Source of the DNA: Gemmatimonadaceae bacterium
Lineage (GTDB): Bacteria; Gemmatimonadota; Gemmatimonadetes; Gemmatimonadales; Gemmatimonadaceae
DNA: 64,000 bases
Direction: 5' to 3'
Assembly (NCBI GenBank): GCA_036273715.1
Contig: DASUHB010000063.1
Coordinates: forward strand, 1 to 64,000
How positions within the stretch are numbered: position 1 is the first letter of the stretch; the number at the start of each line of letters is the position of its first letter. Shown here in pieces: positions 41,634 through 51,735 of this stretch. The notes below the pieces were generated by a model. It searched no databases. It was given only the letters and a program-made list of their open reading frames with translations, and was not told where the DNA came from. The translations under genes were made by a program, and so were the position numbers.

Positions 41634-44117
41634 ATGCACTCCACTGGTTTATCGGACACGTGGCGAGGTATTGCCCGGGACCTCCATCATGCGGCGCGAT
41701 CGCTGCGCCGCGCGCCGGGGTTCAGCGGGATTGCTGTTGCAACGCTGGCGCTCGGAATTGCGAGCGCGACGGCGGCATTCAGCGTGCTCGATACGATCGT
41801 GTTGCGCGGGATGCCGTATCGCGATGCGGATCAACTGCGCACGGTCGTCGAGCACGCGGACAACGGCAACGCGCGGACGCCGTCGTATCCGACGTTCCTC
41901 GATTGGCAGGCGCAGACGGCGGGGTCGCCGATCATCGACGGCCTGGCCTTCGTGCGCGGCGACCAGGTCTCGCTGCCCGGCGCACCGAACGACCGCCAGA
42001 TCGCGGCCTACGTGTCGCCGGGGTTTTTCCATCTCATGGGCGGCGTTCCTCTGTTAGGCAGGACGTTTTCGCCGGACGAAGAACGGGCTGGGGCGGCGCG
42101 CGTGGCGATTCTGTCGTACGACCTCTTCGTCGACCGGTTCGGCGGCGAGCCGTCCATCGTTGGGCGGGTGGTGGATCTGGACAGCATTCCGACGACGATC
42201 ATCGGCGTCATGCCGCGGAGCTTTGCGTACCCGAACTTCGGCGGCGGCGGCGCGGGTTGGGCGCCGCCAAAGCTCTGGCAGCCGATCGCCGTGTTCGGCG
42301 CCACCCATCCCGGCGTGTTGACGCGGCGCGAGCTCCACGTCGACAGCCAAACGCTGGTGCGACTCCGGTCGGGCGTCGATTCGGCGCAGGCGGTAAGCGC
42401 GATGGCGACGATCGAGCGCCGTCTCGCCGCCAGCTATCCGGCGGATCAGGCGCATTGGACGTCGGTCGATCTGCAGTCGATGTCCAACGCGCTGTACGGG
42501 GACGTGCCGCGGCTCCTCGCGCTCGTGACGGGCGCGGTGGCGCTGGTCATGCTGCTGGCCTGCGCCAACGTGGCCACGCTGTTGCTGATCCGGGCGGGTG
42601 GACGGGCGCGCGACACCGCCGTGCGCAGTGCGTTAGGCGCATCGCGGTGGCAGGTGGCGCGCCCGCCGGTGTTCGAGGCCGGCCTCGTCGCCGGCCTCGC
42701 GGGCATCATCGGCCTCGGCGCCGCGGCGGCGCTGGTCGGATTCATCCGGCACTCGCTCGCCGGCCTGCTGCCGTTCGGCGGCGAACTGCATCTGGATGCG
42801 CGCGCCGTGGTGTTCGCCATCGCCGCTTCAGTGGCGACGGCCGTGCTGGTGGGCTTGGCGCCGGCGCTCCAGACGTCGGCGGTGCAGGGCATGCGCCTGG
42901 TGCGCAGCGGCGCCACGGCGGCGGTGGGCGGGCGACGGGAACGTCAGGCGCGCGACCTGCTCGTAGTCGTGCAGTTCGCGCTCGCCTTGTCGCTGCTGTT
43001 GGGAGCCGGACTGCTCGTGCAGAGCTTCCGCCGGCTGCTCGCCGTTCCGTTAGGCTACGACCCGCGCGGTCTGATCTCCTTCGCCATCGCGCCGATGACG
43101 CACGCGTACGACGCGCCGGCGAACGCGGCGAACCTGTGGACGCGCGTCGTCGAAGCCGAGCGCGCCGTGCCGGGAGTGCAGGACGCGGCCGTTGCGGGCG
43201 GCGCGCTGCTGCAGACGTCGGTCGTGCCCGAGGGCGCGCCATCGAGCGGGCAGCCGATCCTCCAGGCGCTCTACCACCTCGTGTCCAGCGATTACCTGCG
43301 CACCATGCGCATCCCGCTCGTGGCCGGCCGCTGGTTCAGCGATGCGGACATGCGCGCCCCGATGAGCGGCGGGCTCGTGGTGGATGCGACGCTGGCTCGT
43401 CGGTTAGGCGGCAACCCCATCGGGCGGCGCATCACCATCCGCCGGCAGTCGCAGGCGCGCGCGGACGTCGGCCAGCCGATCACACTCCCGATCATCGGCG
43501 TCGCGGGGGATGTGCTCGAGTTCGGGCCTGGACAAACGACCGGCGGCGAAGTGTACCTGCCCTACACGTTGGAAGTGTGGCCATGGATGACGTTCGCCGT
43601 GCGGTCGGCGCATGCGGCGAGCGCGGAGCACGCGGTGCAACTCGCGGTGCGGCGCGTCGAGCCGGCGATCCGGTTCGTGTTCGGCCCCACGATCAGCACG
43701 AGCGGCCAGCGTGTCGGGGGGCAGCGGCGCTTTGTGACCACGGTATTGAGCGGTTTTGCGGGTCTCGCGCTGCTGCTCGCGGCGCTCAGCCTCTACGGTG
43801 TCGTCGCCTATGGCGCTGCCCAACGGACGCGCGAGATCGGGGTCCGCATGGCGCTCGGCGCCACCGAACGGCGCGTCGTCGCGCTGGTGGTTCGCGAGGC
43901 GATCGTGCTCGTCGCGACAGGCATCGTCGCCGGTTCGCTGCTCGCGTGGGGGTCGACGCGCGTGATCCGAGCGATGCTCTTCGACACGACGGCGGCCGAC
44001 CCGGCGACGCTGGTCACGGTGGCGATCCTGTTGGGCGCGGTGGCGCTGGCCGCCGTCTACGGACCGGCGCGTCGCTCGGCGCGCATCGATCCGGCGATCG
44101 CGATTCGCGGCGACTGA
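41634..44117 (+). CDS. ADOP-type FtsX/MacB-like ABC permease
   Basis: An 827-aa membrane protein of the duplicated-orphan-permease type seen in Acidobacteria and Gemmatimonadota. It has two FtsX units: TM near residue 35 ([33 protein letters not shown]), a large MacB-like periplasmic domain (PSYPTFLDWQAQT, DEERAGAARVAILSYDLFVDRFGG), three helices near 290-420 and a second set at the end (LALLLAALSLYGVVAYGAAQRTREIGVRMALGA). No ATPase gene lies nearby, which is normal for the group. Only the second ADOP gene, at 44568, has a PadR gene immediately upstream. The substrate is unknown. It carries four sense-oriented GTTAGGC copies. Confidence 0.88.
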   Translation: MHSTGLSDTWRGIARDLHHAARSLRRAPGFSGIAVATLALGIASATAAFSVLDTIVLRGMPYRDADQLRTVVEHADNGNARTPSYPTFLDWQAQTAGSPIIDGLAFVRGDQVSLPGAPNDRQIAAYVSPGFFHLMGGVPLLGRTFSPDEERAGAARVAILSYDLFVDRFGGEPSIVGRVVDLDSIPTTIIGVMPRSFAYPNFGGGGAGWAPPKLWQPIAVFGATHPGVLTRRELHVDSQTLVRLRSGVDSAQAVSAMATIERRLAASYPADQAHWTSVDLQSMSNALYGDVPRLLALVTGAVALVMLLACANVATLLLIRAGGRARDTAVRSALGASRWQVARPPVFEAGLVAGLAGIIGLGAAAALVGFIRHSLAGLLPFGGELHLDARAVVFAIAASVATAVLVGLAPALQTSAVQGMRLVRSGATAAVGGRRERQARDLLVVVQFALALSLLLGAGLLVQSFRRLLAVPLGYDPRGLISFAIAPMTHAYDAPANAANLWTRVVEAERAVPGVQDAAVAGGALLQTSVVPEGAPSSGQPILQALYHLVSSDYLRTMRIPLVAGRWFSDADMRAPMSGGLVVDATLARRLGGNPIGRRITIRRQSQARADVGQPITLPIIGVAGDVLEFGPGQTTGGEVYLPYTLEVWPWMTFAVRSAHAASAEHAVQLAVRRVEPAIRFVFGPTISTSGQRVGGQRRFVTTVLSGFAGLALLLAALSLYGVVAYGAAQRTREIGVRMALGATERRVVALVVREAIVLVATGIVAGSLLAWGSTRVIRAMLFDTTAADPATLVTVAILLGAVALAAVYGPARRSARIDPAIAIRGD

Positions 44118-44214
44118 TCGCGCCGGCGCACGATCCGGCGCCGCCGCTCCCGTCCCCTTGACGGTCGAAAGAAGAGCGCGTATTCTCCCTTCGACCCCCG
44201 AGAGGAGGACCGGC

Positions 44215-44553
44215 GTGGCCGACGCGCGCAACGACTTGCTGCAGGGCACCCTCGACATGCTCGTGCTCAAGACCCTCCAGTTGGGCCCGATGCACGGTTG
44301 GGGCATCACCGAGCTGCTGCTGCGCGGATCCGCCAACGTGCTTCAGGTGGGGCAGGGATCGCTCTATCCGGCGCTCTATCGTCTCGAGCGCCAGCGGTTC
44401 ATCAAATCGTCCTGGCAGACCACGGAGAACAACCGGCGGGCGCGGTACTACGCGCTCACGGCCCGCGGCCGCCAGCGGTTGGCGGCGGAGCGCGCGAACT
44501 GGACGCGGATGTCGCAGGCCATCGAGATGATCCTCGACCTCTCACCTGCCTGA
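44215..44553 (+). CDS. PadR-family regulator paired with an ADOP permease
   Basis: A 112-aa winged-helix protein: [49 protein letters not shown] and [18 protein letters not shown]. The GTG at 44215 is taken as start because AGAGGAGG (44201-44208) lies 6 nt before it; the ATG at 44158 would put the ribosome site inside the gene. It is followed after 14 nt by the second ADOP permease and likely controls that operon. PadR proteins repress and are released by small aromatic or drug-like ligands. Confidence 0.92.
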   Translation: MADARNDLLQGTLDMLVLKTLQLGPMHGWGITELLLRGSANVLQVGQGSLYPALYRLERQRFIKSSWQTTENNRRARYYALTARGRQRLAAERANWTRMSQAIEMILDLSPA

Positions 44554-44567
44554 CGGGCGCGGGTCGC

Positions 44568-47219
44568 ATGACGATCTTCGACTCAGTTCTCGAGATGGCG
44601 GCGCGAGCGCGGGGCGTGCTCGGCCGGCGCGGGCGCGAGTCCCGCCTAACGGACGAGATGCGGTTCCACCTCGACATGCAGACGGAGGCCTTCGCGCGGG
44701 CCGGCACGGACGCCGGAGAAGCGCGGCGGCGTGCGCTGGTCGCGTTCGGCGGCCGCGAGCGGTGGCGCGACGCGGCACGCGACGAATACCGCGGCCAGGT
44801 CTTCGACCGGCTTGGCCAGGATGTGCGCTACGGATTCCGCTCGCTGCGTCACGCGCGCGTGTTCACCGCGGCGTCGGTGGCGACGCTCGCGTTGGGCATC
44901 GGCGCCACGACGGCAATTTTCTCGGTCGTCGATGCGGTGCTGCTGCGGCCGCTGCCGTACGCCGATCCCAACGGGCTCGTGATGCTGTGGGAGCATCACG
45001 TCTCGTTTGGGGACGCGCACAACGTGGTCGGTCCCGCGAACTTCCTCGACTGGCGCGACGAGGCGCGGTCGTTCTCAGCCATGGCCGCATTCTTTACCAC
45101 GCGGGTGACGATCCGCGGCGCCGACGGCGACGCCGTGTCCGAGCAGACGCGCTATGCGAACGCCGAGCTCTTGCCGATGTTAGGCGTCAAGCCGGTCGTT
45201 GGCCGATTGTACACCAAGGCCGAGGACCAACCCGCCGCCGCGCGCGTGGCGGTGCTCGGCTACGGGCTGTGGCAGCGCCGATTCGGCGGTCGCCGCGACG
45301 TGGTGGGAACGACGGTGCAGATCAACGGCAACGACGTGACGATCGTGGGCGTGTTGCCCGAGGGCTTCGCGTTCTTCGGGCCGGCGGCGATCTGGATGCC
45401 CGTGCGGTTCAGCGACGCGGACCGCACGGTTGGCGGCCGGTTTATTCGAGTCGTGGCGCGACTCAAGCCCGGCGTGTCGTGGGAGCAAGCGGATCTGGAG
45501 ATGAAAGCCATCGCGAGGCGCCGGGCGTTCGCGATGCCGCAGCTCGATGCGGACTGGACGGCGCTCGCCAGTCCACTGCGGCAGGATCTGGTGGGCACGT
45601 CGCGGACGCCGCTCCTGGTGCTGTTGGGCGCGGTGGGCTGCCTGCTGCTCATTGCGTGCGCCAACGTCGCGAGCCTGATGCTGGCGCGGGCGGGCGACCG
45701 GCGGCGCGAGATGGCGGTGCGCGTGGCGCTGGGGGCGGCGCCGCGGCGCATCGCGTACCAGGTGCTCACGGAGAGCGTGATGCTCGCCGTGGCCGGCGCT
45801 GCGTTAGGCGTGGCCGGCGCCTGGGCCGGGACGCGGCTCCTGCGCACCATGGCGCCGGAGCAGCTGGGGGTAGCGGCGGTGAGCGGGATCAGCCTCGACG
45901 CGCGGGTCCTGGCGTTCGCCGTGTGCGTAGCAATGGCGACCGGGATTGCATTCGGGCTCGCCCCGGCGTTGCAGAGTGCGCGGCGCGATCCCAAGGACGC
46001 GCTGAGCGAGGCCGGGCGCGGCGGCTCGGAGGGCCGGCGGGCGGGCCGCCTACGGGCGCTGCTCGTCGTCTTCGAGATCGCGATGGCGGTGGTGCTGCTG
46101 GCGGGCGCCGGCCTCATGGTGCGCACGCTCGCCGACCTCCGCCGCGTTCCGTTAGGCTTCGACACGCAACACCTCCTGACGGCCGACGTCGCGCTGCACG
46201 GCCACGCCTACGACAGCGATACCACCGCGGTCTCGTATTTCGAGGACGCGGAGCGCCGCCTCGCGTCGCTGCCCGGGGTGCGCGCCGTGGGCGCGATCAG
46301 CTGGCTGCCGCTGTCCGGGAACCGGTCGGCGAGCAGTTTCACCGTAGTCGGGGAGCCGGCGCCGCCGTTAGGCCAGGAGCCCGTGGGCGACTTTCGCGCC
46401 GTCACCCCCGGATATTTCGGCGCGATGCGGATTCCGATCGAGGATGGGCGGGGCATCGAGTCGACCGATCGCCGCGGGGGAAGCGAAGTGGTGGTGGTGA
46501 GCCACACGCTGGCGCGGAGGTTCTGGCCGAACGGATCGGCCGTTGGGCACGAGCTCAAGTACGAGTGGGACGCCTGGCACGTGGCGCGCATCGTCGGCGT
46601 GGCCGGCGATGTCCATCACGATGGGCCGCGCACCGAGCCGTACATGGAGATGTATCTGCCGCTGGAGCAGTTCCCATACACCCGCATGACGTTCGTGCTG
46701 CGGACGGTGGGCAATCCGCTCGCCGTGGCGGCGCCGATGCGTGCGGTGCTGGCGCAGATCGATCCAGCGCAGGCGGTTGCCGATGTCGCGCCGATGACCG
46801 ATCTCGCGCGAGCGTCGGTGGGCGACACGAGGCTCGAGACGGTGTTATTCGCCATGTTCGGGATCATCGGCCTCGTGCTGGCCATGATCGGTATCTACGG
46901 ACTCGGCGCGTTCACGGTGCAGCAGCGGCGGCACGAATTCGGCATCCGGATGGCGTTAGGCGCGCAGCGATCCGCGGTTCTCTCGATGGCCATCGGGCGC
47001 GGACTGGTGCTGGCGGCGGTGGGGCTCGTGGCGGGTGTGTTGGGCGCGCTCGGCCTCACGCACCTCATGGGCGCGCTGCTGTTCGGCGTGACGCCGAACG
47101 ATCCGGTAACGTTCCTGTGGGTGGCGGCCGTGTTGGCCGCGATCGCCGCGCTCTCGGCGTGGGTGCCGGCGCGGCGCGCAACGCGGCTCGATCCTGTGGC
47201 CGCGCTGCGCAGCGACTGA
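44568..47219 (+). CDS. ADOP-type FtsX/MacB-like ABC permease with N-terminal helical domain
   Basis: An 883-aa permease. In contrast to the first one it has the typical ADOP N-terminal domain ([38 protein letters not shown]). FtsX units follow from [47 protein letters not shown] onward, with a MacB periplasmic core ([18 protein letters not shown]) and the second set beginning [42 protein letters not shown] 44568 directly follows the PadR gene. Transport of peptides or lipids is only a guess. The protein is rich in sense GTTAGGC copies encoding Leu-Gly. Confidence 0.9.
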   Translation: MTIFDSVLEMAARARGVLGRRGRESRLTDEMRFHLDMQTEAFARAGTDAGEARRRALVAFGGRERWRDAARDEYRGQVFDRLGQDVRYGFRSLRHARVFTAASVATLALGIGATTAIFSVVDAVLLRPLPYADPNGLVMLWEHHVSFGDAHNVVGPANFLDWRDEARSFSAMAAFFTTRVTIRGADGDAVSEQTRYANAELLPMLGVKPVVGRLYTKAEDQPAAARVAVLGYGLWQRRFGGRRDVVGTTVQINGNDVTIVGVLPEGFAFFGPAAIWMPVRFSDADRTVGGRFIRVVARLKPGVSWEQADLEMKAIARRRAFAMPQLDADWTALASPLRQDLVGTSRTPLLVLLGAVGCLLLIACANVASLMLARAGDRRREMAVRVALGAAPRRIAYQVLTESVMLAVAGAALGVAGAWAGTRLLRTMAPEQLGVAAVSGISLDARVLAFAVCVAMATGIAFGLAPALQSARRDPKDALSEAGRGGSEGRRAGRLRALLVVFEIAMAVVLLAGAGLMVRTLADLRRVPLGFDTQHLLTADVALHGHAYDSDTTAVSYFEDAERRLASLPGVRAVGAISWLPLSGNRSASSFTVVGEPAPPLGQEPVGDFRAVTPGYFGAMRIPIEDGRGIESTDRRGGSEVVVVSHTLARRFWPNGSAVGHELKYEWDAWHVARIVGVAGDVHHDGPRTEPYMEMYLPLEQFPYTRMTFVLRTVGNPLAVAAPMRAVLAQIDPAQAVADVAPMTDLARASVGDTRLETVLFAMFGIIGLVLAMIGIYGLGAFTVQQRRHEFGIRMALGAQRSAVLSMAIGRGLVLAAVGLVAGVLGALGLTHLMGALLFGVTPNDPVTFLWVAAVLAAIAALSAWVPARRATRLDPVAALRSD

Positions 47220-47225
47220 CGAGCC

Positions 47226-47843
47226 TTATTTGTGCTTCGCGGCTTCGGCTGCCTTCTGGAACATCGGCAGATACTTGCCGTAGCCTTCCGCGACGAGCGA
47301 ATCGACCGGCACGAAGCGCATGGCCGCCGAATTCATGCAGTAGCGCAGCCCGGTCGGCTTCGGCCCGTCGTCGAAGACGTGGCCCAAGTGGGAGTTGGCG
47401 TGCTTCGAGCGCACTTCGGTGCGCACCATGAAGTCCGACCGGTCGGTGTCGGTCTTGATGTTCTTGTCATCGAGCGGCTTGGTGAAGCTCGGCCAGCCGG
47501 TACCGGAATCGAACTTGTCGAGGGAGCTGAAGAGCGGCTCGCCGGACACGATGTCCACATAGATACCGGCGGCGTGATTGTCCCAGTACGCGTTGTGGAA
47601 CGGGGTTTCGGTGAACGCGTGCTGTGTCACCTCGAACTCGAGCGGCGTCAGGTCCTTCTTGAGCTGGTCCTCGCTCGGCTTCTTGTAATGGTCCATGGCG
47701 TGATCTCCCGGATACGGCGCGACGGCTGCCGGCGGCGTCGCGGCCGACTCGTTAGGCGCCTGCGCGCCGGCCGTGTGTGAGGCGGCAAGGGCGAAGACGA
47801 TCGCGCCGGCGGCGCCGGCGAAGCTGACCGCGTGTATGCGCAT
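47226..47843 (-). CDS. msrB: Peptide-methionine (R)-S-oxide reductase, exported, single-cysteine type
   Basis: Repairs the R form of methionine sulfoxide. It is 205 aa including a signal peptide ([26 protein letters not shown]) and a linker, so it should act in the periplasm. The core has [40 protein letters not shown] and the catalytic Cys in [11 protein letters not shown]. The recycling Cys that sits in SGCGWPSF in many MsrBs is Thr here, and the zinc CxxC pairs are absent, so regeneration must use another route. It is convergent with the ADOP operon, 6 nt away. The 224-nt gap before the next gene shows nothing clear. Confidence 0.93.
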   Translation of the reverse strand: MRIHAVSFAGAAGAIVFALAASHTAGAQAPNESAATPPAAVAPYPGDHAMDHYKKPSEDQLKKDLTPLEFEVTQHAFTETPFHNAYWDNHAAGIYVDIVSGEPLFSSLDKFDSGTGWPSFTKPLDDKNIKTDTDRSDFMVRTEVRSKHANSHLGHVFDDGPKPTGLRYCMNSAAMRFVPVDSLVAEGYGKYLPMFQKAAEAAKHK

Positions 47844-48067
47844 GTGTCCTCGTGAAGCTGGAGTCGTGTTCGGCTGCGCTGAGTGGTGTGGCGCCGCTGC
47901 GTGCCATCGAGCCTACCCAGAAAAATAGTCGTTCCGACGGGTCTTTGTTCCGCATCCTGGCGGGCTCTGCCGGGGGTGGCGCCAGGGTTTCCCCTCTGCG
48001 GTCGCGCGGATATGCTTGAAAATTGACGGGCGCCATGGCTGGGCTCCCTGCCTTCCGGAGATCTTCG

Positions 48068-48337
48068 ATGTGCCGAAACATCAAGACGTTGGCCAACTTT
48101 GCGCCGCCGGCCACTGAAGACGAGGTTCGTGCGTCGGCGCTGCAGTTCGTGCGCAAGTTGAGCGGCAGCACCCATCCCTCGCGTGCTAACGAGGAAGCGT
48201 TCCATCGCGCGGTGGAAGAAGTAACGGCGTCGGCGCGGCGACTCATCGATTCGCTCGAGGCGCGGACGCCGCCCAGGAATCGCGAAGAGGAAGCGCGGAA
48301 AGCGAAGGAGCGGTCGCGGCGGCGCTTCGCGTCGTAA
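48068..48337 (+). CDS. DUF2277 family small protein
   Basis: An 89-aa cytosolic protein. The family signature is strong from the start: MCRNIKTLANFAPPATEDEVRASALQFVRKLSG, then ANEEAFHRAVEEVTASARRLIDSL. The tail (about 20 residues) is Arg/Glu-rich and disordered. Function is not known; the conserved CRNIK cysteine hints at a metal or redox role but this is speculation. ATG 48068 is chosen on the family N-terminus and a GGAG nine bases upstream; an ATG at 48023 would add unconserved residues. Confidence 0.85.
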   Translation: MCRNIKTLANFAPPATEDEVRASALQFVRKLSGSTHPSRANEEAFHRAVEEVTASARRLIDSLEARTPPRNREEEARKAKERSRRRFAS

Positions 48338-48418
48338 GGGCGGCGGGCCGGTGGAACGACACGCCGGGAGCGGTGATTGGTCGGTCGACCTCGAGGGCCT
48401 TCGTTTTTGGAGTTTCGC

Positions 48419-49213
48419 ATGCGCATCGCGTGGTGCTGTGTCGCCGCCCTGTTCGCGGCGTCGCCGTCGATGGCACAGACCATAGTACCGGGGAGCCCGC
48501 TGCTCAGGCTTGATCGGGTCCATCCGTACGCGGACACCATCAGCCTGGTCGTGATCCCGAAGGATAGTGCCCAACGGATTGCCGGTACGCTGGTGCGGCG
48601 GGTCGCGCCGGGGCGGGACAGCGGTGTTGCCGTGTTTCGCGAGACGCAGGATTACACGTTCGCATCCGGCCATATGGAGGTCGATACGCTCGAGGTGTCG
48701 GCGGAGACACTCGAGCCCATGCGCGTGGTGCAGGTGACGGACACGAGCGGGCAGGATCTGCGGTTCCACGATGGGCGGCTGACGGGCGCGGCGTGGTCGG
48801 TCGATTCGGGGCGCACGGCCGTCGACGTTCCGTTAGGCGCGGCGTTCTTTCACCGCCTGATGATGGAATCGTTTCTGGCGGCGTTGCCGCTGGCGGCGGA
48901 CAGCACGCTGCGCGTACCGGTGTCCGGCACGCCCGACGTCTCGGTGCGCATGGCGGCACTGCGCGTGACCGGGACGACGACGCTGCGGACGGCGGGCGGG
49001 GCGGTGGAGTGCCTGGTGGTGCAGGAATCGCCGACGACGACCGCGTGGGTGTCGAAGGCGACCGGGCGGCTGGTGCGGCTGCACCGGCTGTTGCCTAACG
49101 GGACGGTGGTCTGGAAGCTGCCGGCGCGCGACGTGCCGTTTCTCGATCGCCAGAACGTCGTCACCGCCGCCGCCGGGCGCGGGCCGGTGCGGGCATCGCC
49201 CAGGGCCTCGTGA
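48419..49213 (+). CDS. Secreted DUF3108-like hypothetical protein
   Basis: A 264-aa exported protein of unknown role. The signal is MRIAWCCVAALFAASPSMAQ, then a beta-rich domain with alternating strands (QDYTFASGHMEVDTLEVSAETLEPMRVVQV, GGAVECLVVQESPTTTAWVSKATGRLVRLHRLLPNG). The last segment, where a reporter-like strand reads modified-to-carrier residues, recalls DUF3108 outer-membrane or periplasmic proteins. No catalytic residues are recognised. ATG 48419 with GGAG (48409-48412) 6 nt upstream. It stands alone between DUF2277 and a VOC protein. Confidence 0.65.
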   Translation: MRIAWCCVAALFAASPSMAQTIVPGSPLLRLDRVHPYADTISLVVIPKDSAQRIAGTLVRRVAPGRDSGVAVFRETQDYTFASGHMEVDTLEVSAETLEPMRVVQVTDTSGQDLRFHDGRLTGAAWSVDSGRTAVDVPLGAAFFHRLMMESFLAALPLAADSTLRVPVSGTPDVSVRMAALRVTGTTTLRTAGGAVECLVVQESPTTTAWVSKATGRLVRLHRLLPNGTVVWKLPARDVPFLDRQNVVTAAAGRGPVRASPRAS

Positions 49214-49284
49214 CGGGTCGGCGTTCGCCGGCCGGTTGAGCGTTAGGCCGCTAGGACTCGATCCACTGCACACCGGAGGTCGGC

Positions 49285-49671
49285 ATGAAGCGCGTCACCG
49301 GCATCGGGGGCGTCTTTTTCAAGGCCAAGGACGCACCTGCGCTGCAGGCGTGGTACAAGACGCATCTGGGCATCGATGTCCAGGCGTGGGGCGGGGCGTC
49401 ATTCGAGTGGGCCGACTCGGATGGCAAGCCGATCGGCGGGACGACGGCGTGGTTGGTCGCTCCGGCGGACAGCAACCAGTTCGCTCCCGGCAGCGCCTCG
49501 TTCATGGTGAACTACCGCGTCGCAGACCTGCACGCGCTGATCGCGGCGCTCAGAGCCGAGGGCTGCAACGTCCTCGACAAGATCGACGACTCGGAGTACG
49601 GCATCTTCGGCTGGGTCATCGATCCCGAGGGAAACAAAGTCGAATTGTGGCAACCGCCTGCCGGTCAGTGA
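49285..49671 (+). CDS. VOC-family (glyoxalase/dioxygenase-fold) protein
   Basis: A 128-aa two-module beta-alpha-beta-beta-beta protein: VTGIGGVFFKAKDAPALQAWYKTHLGID and FMVNYRVADLHALIAALRAEGC, then DSEYGIFGWVIDPEGNKVELWQPP with the late metal-ligand Glu. VOC members include glyoxalase I, antibiotic-binding proteins and dioxygenases; nothing here fixes the substrate. ATG 49285 with GGAGG about 5 nt upstream. A GTTAGGC copy sits on each side of the gene, in the short gaps (49241, 49693). Confidence 0.88.
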   Translation: MKRVTGIGGVFFKAKDAPALQAWYKTHLGIDVQAWGGASFEWADSDGKPIGGTTAWLVAPADSNQFAPGSASFMVNYRVADLHALIAALRAEGCNVLDKIDDSEYGIFGWVIDPEGNKVELWQPPAGQ

Positions 49672-49782
49672 CGCGCGCCGGGCGTCTACGCCGCCTAACG
49701 GATAGGTGCAGCACGTGACCGAGAACCGAGCCAGTGGCGGTGCGCATCCGGACATCCAGCGGCCGCACCGAGCCTGACGAGC

Positions 49783-50205
49783 GTGACGGAGTTCCATCGT
49801 CCCGAGGATGCGCCGGCGGCGTTTCAGTCCGCATGGAATGCGCACGACGTGACCGCATTCGGCGCTCTCTTCCATCACGATGCGACATTCCTGAACCGGT
49901 TCGCCCACTATGTGCGGGGCGTCGACGCGATTGTCGCCTTGCACGAGCCGATCCATGCGACGATCTATCGGGATTCGACGCTGGAGAACGAGCTGATCGA
50001 CGTCGCGCCGATAGGTGAGCACGCGGCAGTTGTTCACTTCTGGTCGCGCCTCCATCTCGGGCCTGCCCACCCTGCGGGCGCGCACGACATCGATACGTTG
50101 ATTCTCGCGGTGATCACGCGACGGAACGGCGCCTGGCGCATCCAGGCGCTCGAAAACGTCACGTTGGCAAACCCGCGAACGGGCGAAGCCGTCCTTCGCA
50201 GTTAG
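49783..50205 (+). CDS. SgcJ/EcaC-type NTF2-like protein
   Basis: A 140-aa cone-shaped NTF2/SnoaL-like protein: APAAFQSAWNAHDVTAFGALFHHDATFLNRF at the N-terminus, then AAVVHFWSRLHL and the final ITRRNGAWRIQALENVTL. Members act as small-molecule isomerases, cyclases or unknown binding proteins and are common as single genes. GTG 49783 is used because MTEFHRPED-type N-termini are usual. The TAG stop is provided by an AGTTAGGC copy (50200-50207). Confidence 0.82.
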   Translation: MTEFHRPEDAPAAFQSAWNAHDVTAFGALFHHDATFLNRFAHYVRGVDAIVALHEPIHATIYRDSTLENELIDVAPIGEHAAVVHFWSRLHLGPAHPAGAHDIDTLILAVITRRNGAWRIQALENVTLANPRTGEAVLRS

Positions 50206-50239
50206 GCTCGCGCGGCAGCTTGCTCTCGCGGACCACCGG

Positions 50240-51649
50240 TTAGTGTATGCCGCCCATGAGCGACTTGACGGGCTTGATCATCAGGAACGCCACGAACGAT
50301 GCGATGAGGCACACCGCCGCCACGGTGCCGAAGAGGTCCGGGAGCGGCGCCGAGGAGATGAATCCGGCTGCGTACCCGGCGATCTTGTTTCCTACAGAAT
50401 CTGCAAGGAACCACACGCCGAGCATGAGCCCGACAATCTTGACCGGCGACAACTTCGTGAACACCGAGAGCCCCACCGGCGACAACGACAGCTCGCCTAA
50501 CTCCTGGATGAAGTAGCACCCGATCAGCCAGAACGGACTCACGCGGATGCCCGGCGATGCCTGCAGGTGGCGCGCCGGAATCATGAGCAGCAGAAACGAG
50601 CATCCGGTAAAAAGCAGGCCGATGGCGAATTTCGTCGGCGTCGAGGGCTCGAGCCGCCCGAGCTTGATCCAGAGCCACGCGAATGCCGGCGCCAGAATGA
50701 TCACGAACATGGCCTGCACCGACACGAACCAGCTCGACGGGAACGTGAATCCGAGAATCGTCGTGTTGCTGTACCGATCGCCGAACAGGTTCAGCGTCGA
50801 GCCGGCCTGCTCGTACGCGCCCCAGAACACGGCCGCGAACACGAAGAACACACCCATCGCGGCGAGGCGCTTCCATTCGACTTTCGTGAATCCCCAGAAC
50901 GTCGCCTCCGTTGGGCGCGCGTCGACGTCCATCTGCTTTCGCTCGCGCGCGGCCGCATGCGACTCGCGGCGCTGGCGCTCGAGTCGTTCCACGGCGGGCT
51001 TGAGCCGATCGCGTCCGAGAATGTATTGCACGACGCCGAACGTCATCCCGATCCCCGCGCAGGCGAAGCCGAGATGCCAGTCGACTTTCTGCGCCAGATA
51101 CCCGGCGATCAGCGGTCCGATGAACGCGCCGAGGTTGATGCCCATGTAGAAAATTGAGAAGCCGGCATCGCGGCGTGCGTCGTTGGGCTCGTACAGCGAG
51201 CCAACGATTCCGCTCACGTTGGGCTTGAGCAACCCCGTACCGATGACAATGAGCGCCAGCCCGGCGTAGAAGAACGAAAGCGCGTGAAACGCCAGCGTGA
51301 AGTGACCGAGCGCGATGATGATTCCACCATAGAGCACACTTCGATATTGTCCGAGCCATCGGTCTGCGATGATGCCGCCGACAATCGCCGCCGCCCACGC
51401 GCTGGCCGTGTAGGTGCCGTACACCGAGCCTGCGTGCTTGTCGTTGAAGCCGAGCGCGTGCACCATGTACAGGATTAAAAACGCGCGCATCCCGTAGTAG
51501 CTGAAGCGCTCCCACATCTCCGTGAAGAACAGCGTCGACAAACCACGCGGATGCCCGAAGAACCCGTGGCTCGTGCCGCCGTAGCCGGAGTCGCCCGGCA
51601 GCGCATCGGTAAACGGCGAGGCTCCGCTCTCGCGGCTCGTTGTCGTCAT
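50240..51649 (-). CDS. POT-family proton-dependent oligopeptide transporter
   Basis: A 469-aa MFS transporter with about 12-14 helices. The POT proton-coupling motif ExxERFxYY appears as FTEMWERFSYYGMRAFL in TM1. The PTR2 signatures are GGIIADRWLGQYRSVLYGGIII and GAFIGPLIAGYLAQ with FSIFYMGINLGAF. It imports di- or tripeptides with protons at the inner membrane. ATG 51649. The C-terminus MIKPVKSLMGGIH is charged as usual. Together with two M24 peptidases in the window it suggests peptide use. Confidence 0.94.
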   Translation of the reverse strand: MTTTSRESGASPFTDALPGDSGYGGTSHGFFGHPRGLSTLFFTEMWERFSYYGMRAFLILYMVHALGFNDKHAGSVYGTYTASAWAAAIVGGIIADRWLGQYRSVLYGGIIIALGHFTLAFHALSFFYAGLALIVIGTGLLKPNVSGIVGSLYEPNDARRDAGFSIFYMGINLGAFIGPLIAGYLAQKVDWHLGFACAGIGMTFGVVQYILGRDRLKPAVERLERQRRESHAAARERKQMDVDARPTEATFWGFTKVEWKRLAAMGVFFVFAAVFWGAYEQAGSTLNLFGDRYSNTTILGFTFPSSWFVSVQAMFVIILAPAFAWLWIKLGRLEPSTPTKFAIGLLFTGCSFLLLMIPARHLQASPGIRVSPFWLIGCYFIQELGELSLSPVGLSVFTKLSPVKIVGLMLGVWFLADSVGNKIAGYAAGFISSAPLPDLFGTVAAVCLIASFVAFLMIKPVKSLMGGIH

Positions 51650-51735
51650 GGAGACTCCGGGGACAGGAGGTGCTGGCGGGCGGCACTCGGACTCACGACA
51701 CCATTCTCATCCCGCGACCGTCCAAGGGCAAGCAC

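Noticed and set aside
41435-44161. A 908-codon open frame in another frame of the first ADOP permease
   Set aside because: Its protein is rich in Arg, Ala and Gly without motifs, while the frame at 41634 has clear FtsX domains. Long open shadow frames are expected at high G+C.
44762-47431. An 889-codon open frame overlapping the second ADOP permease
   Set aside because: Composition is that of a shadow frame and the real permease frame has helices and family motifs.
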